Positions 7,983 to 18,300 of a DNA stretch of 64,000 nucleotides are shown piece after piece; within the stretch, counting starts at the first letter, position 1; the number at the start of each line of letters is the position of its first letter. The stretch is from positions 1-64,000 of the forward strand of contig NZ_QOKV01000028.1 in NCBI RefSeq assembly GCF_008365405.1, in the 5' to 3' direction. Under the pieces are notes generated by a model. It made no database searches, was not told the DNA's origin, and saw nothing but the letters and a program-made list of their open reading frames with translations. The stretch comes from Azospirillum brasilense. GTDB lineage: Bacteria; Pseudomonadota; Alphaproteobacteria; Azospirillales; Azospirillaceae. The position numbers were made by a program, and so were the translations under genes.

Positions 7983-8840
7983 TCATGCCGCCAGTCGGAT
8001 CCCGGCCGGGACGCCCTGGTGGGCTTCGGTCGGGGTCCTGCCGCCGAGCGCGGAATGCGGTCGGTCGGCGTTGTAATAATCAATCCACTGGCCGATGCCG
8101 GCCCGTGCCTCGCTGCCCAACTCGAAGGCATGGAGATAGACGCACTCGTATTTCAGCGATCGCCAGAGCCGTTCGATGAACACGTTGTCCATCCAGCGGC
8201 CCCGCCCATCCATCGACACCCGAATACCGGCCGCGGTCAAGAGGCCGGTGAAGCGGGGTCTGGTGAACTGGCTGCCCTGATCGGTGTTGAAGATCTCCGG
8301 GCGCCCGTACTGCGCCATCGCCTCCTCCACCGCCTCCAGGCAGAACTCGACGTCCATGGTGTTCGACAGCCGCCACCCCAGCACCCAGCGTGTCGCCCAG
8401 TCCATCACTGCCATCAAGTACAGGAAGCCGCGGCGCATGGGAATGTACGTGATGTCGGCGCACCACACTTGATCAGGACGGTCGATGACCATGTCGCGCA
8501 GCAGGTACGGCCAGATCTTGTGCTCCGGATGAGGCACCGTTGTCTTTGGACGCTGGTAGACTGCTCGCAAGCCCATCCGCAGCATCAGGCGGCGGACTCG
8601 CTTGCGGTTGACCTCCTGCCCCCGGCGCCGGAGATGACGGGTCATCTGCCGGCTGCCATACCAGGGCGTCTCCAGAAACTGCGCGTCGATCAGCCGCATC
8701 AGGTCCAGGTTCTCGGCCGGCTCGCCCCTCACCGGCTCGTAATAGCCGGAGCGGCTGAGCGACACCAACGCGCACTGGCGCGTGATCGACAGGCGCGGAT
8801 ACTCCGGCTCGATCATCTCCCGCCTCCGGCCGACGCTCAT
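7983..8840 (-). CDS. IS3-family transposase OrfB (DDE integrase)
   Basis: A 285-residue transposase with the rve-type catalytic core. The first Asp is in VWCADITYIPM, the second in NTDQGSQF, and the Glu in NVFIERLWRSLKYE. An HTH_21-like N-terminal region (RRHLRRRGQEVNRKRVRRLM) precedes the core. The ATG overlaps the TGA of orfA (ATGA). In this family OrfAB fusion is normally made by -1 frameshifting. A run of six T residues on the coding strand just before the orfA end (GATTTTTTGCGC) could be the slippery site. All catalytic residues are present, so the element may be active. Confidence 0.95.
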   Translation of the reverse strand: MSVGRRREMIEPEYPRLSITRQCALVSLSRSGYYEPVRGEPAENLDLMRLIDAQFLETPWYGSRQMTRHLRRRGQEVNRKRVRRLMLRMGLRAVYQRPKTTVPHPEHKIWPYLLRDMVIDRPDQVWCADITYIPMRRGFLYLMAVMDWATRWVLGWRLSNTMDVEFCLEAVEEAMAQYGRPEIFNTDQGSQFTRPRFTGLLTAAGIRVSMDGRGRWMDNVFIERLWRSLKYECVYLHAFELGSEARAGIGQWIDYYNADRPHSALGGRTPTEAHQGVPAGIRLAA

Positions 8841-9121
8841 CGACCGGAGGCCTTGCGCAAAAAATCGCCTTCCATGACCAGTTGTCCGATCATGGCGTGC
8901 AGCTTCTCCACCTCGCCCTGATGGGTGGCCTCGGCCACCTCCGCCTTGCCGGAAAACACCCCGGCCATCCCCTCGATGGCCTGCGTCTTCCAGGCGTCGA
9001 TCAGCGTCTGGTGCACCCCGTGCTTGGCGACCAGCTGCGACACCGTCAGCTCGCCCCGGATCGCCTCCAGCGCCACCTTCGCCTTAAACTCCGCCGAATA
9101 CCGCTTCCGATTCCCCGTCAT
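8837..9121 (-). CDS. IS3-family transposase OrfA (HTH_Tnp_1)
   Basis: A 94-residue DNA-binding component. It has the HTH_Tnp_1 start MTGNRKRYSAEFKAKVALEA followed by TVSQLVAKHGVHQTLIDAWK and a C-terminal leucine-rich segment (VEKLHAMIGQLVMEGDFL) that resembles the leucine zipper used for OrfA/OrfAB oligomerisation. It lies just inside the right terminal repeat and overlaps orfB by four bases. Full length for the family. Confidence 0.95.
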   Translation of the reverse strand: MTGNRKRYSAEFKAKVALEAIRGELTVSQLVAKHGVHQTLIDAWKTQAIEGMAGVFSGKAEVAEATHQGEVEKLHAMIGQLVMEGDFLRKASGR

Positions 9122-9159
9122 CGGGTCCGTCCTTCATTCTGGGCGAACCAAGCTTATCC

Positions 9160-9187
9160 AACTGTCCGGAGAACGGGGATCATCTCA
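9160..9187 (-). repeat. Right terminal inverted repeat of the IS3-family element
   Basis: Read on the minus strand it begins TGAGATGATCCCCGTTCTCC and continues GGACAGTT, pairing with 7922-7949 at 26 of 28 positions. Confidence 0.85.
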
Positions 9188-9315
9188 GTATCGTTGACCC
9201 CAGCCCAGGTCCTGGCATTGCAACCCCTGCTTTTCTGCTACGAGCCGTGTGGGAGTTCGATGACGGCCTGATCAGGCGGCGCCAGGTTATTGCCGAGTTA
9301 TTACCGCCTCGCGCC

Positions 9316-9349
9316 GCCATTATCACCGCCACGAGGCGGTGATAATGGC
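9316..9349 (-). terminator. 15-bp perfect hairpin overlapping the stop codon of the RTX gene
   Basis: GCCATTATCACCGCC and its exact complement GGCGGTGATAATGGC flank a 4-base loop. The last codons and TGA (9323-9325) of the giant gene lie inside the stem. No T-tract follows on the minus strand. It probably acts as a terminator or as a 3' stability element for an 18-kb transcript. Confidence 0.65.
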
Positions 9350-12300
9350 GTCGATCTGCGGATAGGATCCGGAGGAAATGCTCGTCGTACCGGATGCCGG
9401 CGGGGTAACACCGGCCATGGCCTGAACCATCTGGTCCACCAACGTCGCCTGCAACACCGGGCCGTCGACGATCTCGATGCTGTCCAAGCGATGAGTGGTG
9501 CCGGAAAACCACCCGGCGACCGTCACTTTGTCGGAAGTCCCCACAAGTTGCAGTTCCAGGTCCGTCCCGACCTTGCGGAACCACAGTTGGTGCGGATCGA
9601 CGGCGCTGTCGAACAAGAGGCGGTCGGTGCCTGTGTCCGCATCGTTTTCCACGATGCGGTCGCTGCCGCCGCCGGGAGCGAACCGGTAGATGTCGTTGCC
9701 CGGACCTCCGGCCAGCGTATCGTTGCCGGCCCCGCCGTAGAGATCATCGTCGCCGTCGCCACCCGAAAGCTGATCGTGTCCACCGCCGCCGATCAGCGTG
9801 TCGTCGCCGGCCTCGCCGTAAGCCACGTCGGCAAAACCCGTGCCGACCGCGTCGCTGCGGCTGTCCAACAGGTCGTTCCCGGCGCCGCCGTGCAGTTCGT
9901 CCCAACCGGAACCACCGATCAGCGTGTCGTTTCCACCCTCACCGAACAGCGTGTCGTTCCCCCCGCGACCATCGATCCAATCGTCCCCGGCGTAGCCCCA
10001 CAGCGTCTCCGTCGACTCGCTGCCGACCGTCAACAGCGGCAGATCCTGAGCCGACAGGTCGATGTCGGTGCCATCGGCGAAGCGGACGGTCTGAACATAA
10101 TTCGTCCCGTTCCCGGTTCCATTGAACCGGTTGGCGATCACGATCTGCTCCTCCCGGTCGTGGAAGCGCAGCACAAGGTAGGTGCCGAAGCGCGCAACAT
10201 GGAGTTGGTCCGCCAAGAAGCCTTCGCCCATCAACAGCACGTCGTTGCCGCCGCCGCCCAGGATGGTGTCCCGCCCGCTCTCATACAGGATCAGATCGTC
10301 CCCCAGGCCGGCGTCGATGCTGTCGTCGCCGACACCGCCGGACAGCGTGTCGTCGCCGGCCTCGCCGAACAGGGCGTCATTGCCGTCGCCACCGTCGACG
10401 ACATCGTTTCCGCTGCCCCCGAAAAGCAGGTCGCTGCCGGCTCCGCCGGACAGCGTGTCGGCGCCCGTCCCACCATCCAGAGAGTCGTTCCCGCCGAGAC
10501 CATCGAGCCGATCGTCGCCATCGCCACCGTACAGCGAGTCGTTCCCGCCGCCGCCCACGATGGTGTCCTGTCCGGCGTCCCCATAAAGCTTGTCGCGGCT
10601 CGCTCCGTCGTCGCTGCTGTCGATCAGGTCGTCGCCGTCACCTCCGCTGACCAGGTCGCTGCCCGCCCCGCCATAGAGGCTGTCGTTGCCGCCATGGCCG
10701 TAGATCGCGTCGTCGCCGCCGTTGCCCCGTATGACGTCGGCAACCTTGTAGCCGTCCAGCGTATGGCTGGCGTTGTCGTCCCGCGTATCGATGACCAGGT
10801 CCTGGCGGCTCAGGTCGTAGGTCGCTCCATCGGCGAAGCGCAGGGTCTTGAGATAGTTCACCCCATCGCCGGCCCCACTGAAGCGGTTCGCCACCACGAT
10901 GCGGTCGGGCAACCCGTCGAACAGGACATGCAGGTCTGCCCCGAACCGCTCAAAGCGCAGGTTGGCGGCATCGAACCCTTCCCCGAAGGCCAGGGTGTCG
11001 TCCCCCCCGCCTCCGGTGATGGTATCGCGGCCGCCCTGGTACAGGACCAGATCGTCGCCGGCTCCGGTGACGATCCAGTTGTTGCCAAGCCCACCCGCCA
11101 GCGTGTCGTCCCCGTCATCGCCATAGAGGGTATCGGCATCGCCGCCGCCATCGATCACATCGTTCCCGGCACCGCCAAAGAGAGTGTCGTTGCCCGTACC
11201 GCCGGACAGCGTGTCCTGGCCGGCATCGCCATACAGGATGTCGTTGTCCGCACCGCCGTCGGCGATGTCGTTGCCAGCACCACCCTTGATGGTGTCGACA
11301 CCGGCGGCGCCAACGATGCGGTCGTCACCGGCTCCGCCTTCCACCGAGTCGTTGCCGGCGCCGCCATCGATCCAATCGTCGCCGTCACCGCCATAGAGAG
11401 CATCGCCGCCCGTCCCGCCGAGCAACGTGTCGTTGCCGCCGTCACCGTAGGCGGCGTCGCCGGCGGTGTCGTCACGGCTGTCGATCAGGTCGTCGCCGTC
11501 GCCGCCGTACAGCCTGTCGACCCCGGCCCCGCCATACAGCGTGTCGTCGCCGCCATATCCGTAAATGGAGTCCGTGCCGCCGTTGCCCCGGATCACGTCG
11601 CCGGCGTTGTAGCCGTCCAGAATGTGGCCGGCGTTGTCGTCATTCGTCGTGATGACGATGTCCGGACGGGACAGGTCGATCTCCGTGCCGTCGGCGAAGC
11701 GCAAGGTCTGCAGATAGTTGGCCCCATCGCCGGTGCTGGTGCTGGTGAAGCGGTTGGCGATGACGATCCGTTGCGCCGTTGCGGCGAACACCAGATGGAG
11801 ATCCTTGCCGTAACGCTCCAGACGCATTCCGTCGGCGCCGTAGCCTTCCCCAAAGGCCAGAACGTCGTTGCCGCCGCCACCGACGATGGTATCGACTCCG
11901 CCGCCATAGACCACGAGGTCGTCGCCAGCCCCGCCGTCGACGCCGTTGGAACCCGTCCCGCCGAACAGCGTGTCGTTTCCGGCACCACCGAACAGCGTGT
12001 CGTTCTCCGTTCCGCCGGACAGGCTGTCGCTGCCGTCGCCGCCCTCCAGGTAATCGGCGCCGGCTCCGCCTTCGAGCACGTCGTTGCCCAGCCCGCCATA
12101 CAGCGCGTCGGCGCCGTCGCCGCCCTTCAGCGTGTCGTCACCACCGTAACCGAGGATCGAGTCGTTGCCGCCGTTGCCTTCGATCCGGTCGCCGACCCGA
12201 TAGCCGTGCAACGTTTCCGCCGCGGCGATCCCATAGGTTTCCAGCGCGATGTCCTGCGCGGTGAGGTCGAACAGAGTCCCGTCGGCGAAGCGCAGCGTCT

Positions 12301-15300
12301 GGACGTAGTTGGCCCCGTCCCCTTCGCCGTTGAAGCGCCCGACCACAACGATGCGGTCGCCCGTGTCGCGGAAGGTAAGGTGCAGATCGTCCCCGAAGCG
12401 TGAGAGATAAAGCTGATCCGCGACCAGCCCGGCACCGAGCTCCAGGACGTCCTTGCCGCCTCCACCCCGGACGGAGTCCTGGCCCTGCCCGGGCCCGGCA
12501 TAAAGGAACAGATCGTCCCCATCGCCACCGTCGAGCGCGTCGGCGCCGGCACCGCCATCGAGCGTGTCGTTGCCGGCCTCGCCGTAGAGCTGGTCGTTTC
12601 CGCCACCCCCATGGATCGAATCATCCCCGGCGCCGCCATAGGCCACATCCACACCGCCGCCACCGTAGATCGTGTCCTTCCCGGTGCCGCCGTAGGATTG
12701 GTCGTTGATGCCGGCGGCGTCGGGATCGCCGCGGTTATCAATCAGATCGTCGCCGGCACCGCCATGCATCTGGTCGGAGCCGGTGCCGCCGATGAGAGTG
12801 TCGTTCCCCGCACCGCCAAGAAGGGTGTCATGGCCGCTACCGCCGTCGAGGAGGTCGTCGCCAAGACCGCCGCCGAGCATATCGTTCCCGTCGTTGCCCA
12901 TCACGACGTCGTTTCCGGACGGCTCGTTGGGGGAAGGATTTGGCAGGGCCGGTTCGAGGTTCCAGGTGTAGGTGGTGGCTTCGGCCACGAACCCGGGAGC
13001 CGCAAAAGGATATCCATTGACCTCCAGACCGAGAGCGACGACGCCGCCATAACCGTTGAAACCAGGCCACCTATGGTCCACGACACTGATCTGCAAGTAA
13101 TTGGCGTCGCTTCGATCCCGCAGGACGTACTGATAGTCCGTCGAATTTCCGACGACGATGTATGAGTCATCCCAATGAGAATAGTGGACCGTGACCCTGT
13201 CGTTCAGCAGAACCGTCCCATCGATCGTGAGAACGGTGTGTGGCCAGTATGCCAGATAGTAGCCGCCGAGCCTGATCCGGACGATGACGACCTCATTGCC
13301 GGTGTTCGAAACCAGATCGCCCCACAGGCGATCATCCCCGCTGCCCCCGATGACGGTGTCGTCGCCATTGCCGCCGAATGCCAGATCGTTGCCGGCTCCA
13401 GCCTCCAGGATGTCCGTGCCTTCTCCGCCTTCCACCCTGTCACTGCCGGCGCTCCCGTAAACGGTATCATCGCCGGCTTCACCGAACAGGTTCTCGCCCT
13501 GGCCGGACCTGCCATCGATCAGGTCGTCGCCATCACCGCCGTAGATGGTGTTGTAACCCGTCCCACCGGCCAGTGTGTCGCCGCCGGCATAACCGAGGAG
13601 CGTGTCATTGCCGCCCTGACCGTCGATGGTGTCGTCGACCCGATACCCTTCGAGCTTCTGCCCGGCGCTGCCATCGACGGTGCGGATCACCAGATCCTGC
13701 CGGGTCAGGTCCACCAGGGTCCCGTCGGCGAAGCGCAGCGTCTGGACGTAGCTCGCCCCGTCGCCGTTCCCGTTGAAACGACCTGCGATGATGAGCTGGT
13801 CGCTCATCCCCTGGAACCGCACATAGAGATCGGCGCCGTAGCGGGCGAAGTGATAGCTGCCAGACGAGAAGGCCGCACCGAGGTCGACCACATCGTCGCC
13901 GCCGGTGTTGTAGACCGTGTCCTGGCCACCGTCGAACCGGACAAGGTCGTTGCCGGCGCCGCTGTGGATCACATCGTTGCCGGCGCCACCGATCAGCGTG
14001 TCGTCGCCGGCCCCGCCCAGCAGCGCATCGTCGCCGTTCCCGCCTTCGAGCGTGTCGGCGCCGTCGCCGCCTTCCAGGCTGTCGCTGCCATCCCCTCCGA
14101 TCAGGCGGTCGCCACCCGCCCCGCCGTAAAGCGTATCGGCTCCGAGCCCACCGTCCAGCAGGTCGTCGCCGGCATAGCCATAGACGGTATCGTTCCCACC
14201 CGATCCCCGGATCGTGTCGTTGGCGTTGTAGCCTTCCAGCTTCTCGGCCGCGTCGGTCGCCACCGTCTCCAGCACCAAGGCCGGATCGGTGATGTCCGCC
14301 AGCGCGCCGTCGGCGAAGCGCAGCGTCTGGACGTAGCTCGCACCGTCCGCCGCCCCGTTGAAGCGGTTCCTCAGCACGATCTCATCCGCCGCGTTGCGGA
14401 AGCGCAGGTGGAGGTCGTTGCCGAAGCGCGCGTAGTAGAGCTCCGCCTTGGTCAGTCCGGCACGGATCTCCAGGACGTCCCGGCCGCCCTCGTTGGCGAT
14501 GATGTCCCGCCCGCCGCTGTGGCGGATCAGGTCGTCGCCGAGACCGGTTGAAATCGTATTGGTACCGCTACCGCCCTCCAGCGTGTCGTCGCCGACGTTG
14601 CCCTCCAGCCAGTCGTTCCCGGCGTTGCCCAGCAAACTGTCGTCGCCGTCGCCGCCGCCGAAGGTTTCACCCCCGTCGCCGCCGATGATGGTGTCGTTCC
14701 CGGCCTCGCCATAGGCCACGTTGGCCGAGGCCCCGGTTCCGACGTCGTCGCTGTTGTCGATCCAGTCGTTGCCGGCGCCGCCGTAATACTGATCGGCGCC
14801 CAGACCGCCGATCAGCGTGTCGTCGCCGTCACCGCCGGTAAGGCTGTCGTTGCTGTCCCCGCCCAGCAGCAGGTCGCGGCCTGAGTCGCCATGGAGCTGG
14901 TCGGTGCCGGTCCCGCCGATCAGCGTGTCGTCGCCCGCTCCGCCGTAGAGCAGGTCGTTGCCGGTCCCGCCGTCCAGCAGATCGTCGCCGGCATAGCCGT
15001 AGACGGTGTCGTGACCGCCCAATCCCTGAATGGTGTCGTTGACATTGTAGCCCTGCAGCGTTTCGGTCCCATCGGTCGCCACCGTCTCCAGGACCAGCGC
15101 CGGATCGGTGATGTCCGCCAGCGCGCCGTCGGCGAAGCGCAGCGTCTGGACGTAGCTCGCACCGTCCGCCGCCCCGTTGAAGCGGTTCCTCAGCACGATC
15201 TCATCCGCCGCGTTGCGGAAGCGCAGGTGAAGGTCGTTGCCGAAGCGCGCGTAGTAGAGGTCCGCCTTGGTCAGTCCGGCACGGATCTCCAGGACGTCCC

Positions 15301-18300
15301 GGCCGCCCTCGTTGGCGATGATGTCCCGCCCGCCGCTGTGGCGGATCAGGTCGTCGCCCAGGCCGGTCGAGATCGTATTGGTACCGCTGCCGCCCTCCAG
15401 CGTGTCGTCGCCGGCTTCGCCGTACAGGCTGTCGTTGCCGTCATCACCGCTCAGGCTGTCGTTGCCGGCCCCACCGAACACCGTGTCCGAGTCCGCGCCG
15501 CCGCTGGCGGTGTCATCCCCCGCGCCGCCCTCGACATAGTCGGTTCCGTTGCCTGCGACGATGACGTCGTCGCCGGCTTGGCCGTAGTGCAGGTCGTTGC
15601 CGTCGCCGCCCTCCAGCGTGTCGTTGCCGTCCCCGCCCTCCAGCCGGTCGTCGCCGATGTTGCCCAGCAACCGGTCGTTGTCGGCGCCGCCATAGATCAG
15701 GTCGTTCCCGGCGCCACCGTCCAACAGATCGTCGCCGGCATAGCCATAGATGGAATCGACCCCGCCCAGGCCCTGGATGGTGTCGTTGGCGTTGTAGCCC
15801 TCCAGCTTCTCGTACGCATCGGTCGCCACCGTGTCGAGCACCAGCATCGGGTTGGTGATGTCCACCAGCGTGCCGTCGGCGAAGCGCAGCGTCTGGAGAT
15901 AGGACGCCCCGTCCCCGGCCCCGCTGAAGCGGTTGGCGAGGATCACCTCGTCCGACCGGCCGCGGAAGCGCAGATGGAGGTTGTCGGCGAAGCGCGCGAA
16001 ATAGAGATCCGACGCCGACAGGCCGCCGCCGATCTCCAGAATGTCCTGCCCGCCGCTGTTGCTGATCGTCTCGCGCCCGCCGTCGTAGCGGACGAGGTCG
16101 TCGCCGAGACCGGTGAACAGCGTGTCCGTGCCCTCCCCGCCGGTCAGCGTGTCGTTGCCGTCGCCGCCCTCGAGCGTGTCGTTTCCGGCATCGCCGTTCA
16201 GAACATCGTCATCGGCGCCGCCATACAGGTAGTCGGACCCGTCGCCGCCGGACAGCGTGTCGCGCCCCGCCCCTCCGTAGAGGAAATCGTTGCCAAGACC
16301 ACCGGACAGCGTGTCCTCACCCGTCTCGCCGTCGAGGGTGTCGCCGCCGTCGCCGCCCTCAAGGCTGTCGTCGCCGGTTCCGCCGAGGATGGAATCGCTG
16401 CCGGCCCCGCCATCGAGGGTGTCGTTGTCCGCGTAGCCGTAGATGGTGTCGTTGCCGGCCATGCCACGGATGACGTCGCCGACGTTGTAGCCTTCCAACG
16501 CCTCGCTGCCGGGATTCGCCACCGTCTCCAGCGCGATGTCCTTGCGGGTCACGTCGAAGGTCGACCCGTCGGCGAAGCGCAGGGTCTGCACGAAGCTGGT
16601 CCCGTCGCCCGCCCCGTTGAAACGCCCGGTCAGAACGATCTGCTCGCCCGAATTGCGGAAGCGGATGTGGAGATCCTTTCCGAAGCGCGCGAAATACAGG
16701 TCCTCCGGCGCGATGCCGGGACCCATCTCCAGAACGTCGTTGCCGCCTTCGTTGGTGATGGTGTCGCTGCCGCCGCCGTAGCGGATCAGATCGTCCCCGG
16801 CGCCGCTGTAGAGCGTGTCGTTGCCCGCCCCGGCGGCCAGCGTGTCGTTGCCGGCCCGGCCATAGACGGTGTCGTTGCCGCTTCCGGCGATCAGGAGGTC
16901 GTCGCCGTCCTCCCCGTCGATGGAGTTGTCGCCCTCCCCGCCGTCGATGCTGTCGTTCCCGGTGCCGCCGAACAGCAGATCGCCGCCGCCGCCGCCCAGG
17001 ATGGTGTCGTCGCCGTCGCGGCCATAGGCCACGTCGCGGGCGCCATCCGTGCCCGGATCGTCGCGGCTGTCCAGCAGGTCGTTGCCGGCCCCGCCGTCGA
17101 GGGAGTCCGCCCCCCTCCCACCGACCAGCGTGTCGTCACCGGCGTAGCCGAGGATGGAGTCGTTGCCCGCCCCGCCCTCGATCCGGTCGCCGACGTTGTA
17201 GCCGAAGAGCTGCTCGTTGGCGGCGGTCGCCACCGTTTCCAACGCGATGTCGGTCCGCGTCAGGTCGAAGCGGGTGCCGTCGGCGAAGTCGATCCGCTCC
17301 ACGTAGGACGCACCGTCGCCCGCCAGATTGAACCGTCCGGTCACGATGATCTCGTCGGCCGGCCGGCCGCGGAAGCGGATGTGCAGGTCGTTGCCGAAGC
17401 GCGCGAAGTAGAGCCCGCCGCGGGTGATCCCCGGCCCCATCTCGATGGTGTCGAACCCGCTGGTGTCCAGCAGCGTGTCGCGCCCGTCGCCGGGCCGGTA
17501 GACGTAGGTGTCGTTGCCCGCACCGCCGTCCAGCGTGTCGTTGCCGATCCCACCGATCAGCGTGTCGTTGCCGCCGCTGCCGCTCAGCCGGTCGTCGCCA
17601 TCCTGGCCCAGCAGAAGGTCGTCGGTCGCCGTGCCGGTCAGCAGGTCGCCCGTGGTGCCGCCCAGCATCGCCAACTCGCCCAGCGGCAGGGTGGTGCCGT
17701 CGGCGAACTGGAGCCCGGCCAGCCCGGTGGTGCCGTCGCTGTACGAGAAGTGGTTGACGATGCGGATCTGGCGGCCCGTCTCGCGGATCACGACGACGAG
17801 GTCGCTGCCCGAGCGGGACAGCACCACGTCCTTCCAGTCCAGCCCGGGCGGCAGGCCCACCGTGTCGCCGCTGCCGGGGAAGACCGTCTGGTCCGACCCC
17901 AGATCGTCGAGTTGGAAGACCGAGGGGCCGTCGCCGCCGATCCAGACATGCTCGACACCGAGGTTCCACGACGGTCCCGAGGGGAAGCTCACCTCGTCGA
18001 GACGGTTCTCGAAATGGTTGACCACCAGGATGTTGACCGTGCCGTCCGCCGAGACGATGCGCAGGTCGTCGTGGATGCGCACCAGCCGCAGGTTGGCCGG
18101 CGGCACCCCGGCGGTGAAGCTGAGCCGGTTGAGCTCGCCGCCCGGATGGATCGTGGTCGGTCCGCTGTTGGCGCCGACGTTGAAGGTGTTGTTGCCCAGG
18201 CTGCCGATCAGGATGCCGTTGCCGCCGACCGTCCAGCTCTGCCCGTTCCCGTAGGCCAGGGTGCCCAGGCCCGAGCCGGACCCCGCGACCCCGTTCGGCC

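Larger units (their letters stand above)
7922..9187 (-). mobile_element. IS3-family insertion sequence, apparently intact
   Basis: A 1,266-base element bounded by 28-bp terminal inverted repeats matching at 26 of 28 positions. It carries overlapping orfA and orfB, the IS3 layout. The tips are TGA...TCA. No target-site duplication was found: the flanks CCAG and GTAT do not match. The element may thus have rearranged after insertion, or its ends may differ slightly from those given. It lies between the DUF1810 gene and the 3' end of the RTX gene. Confidence 0.9.

Noticed and set aside
9700..17200. Regular short repeats that could suggest a CRISPR array or minisatellite
   Set aside because: The 27-base period is the RTX nonapeptide codon repeat within an intact reading frame. 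There are no conserved repeat/spacer units.
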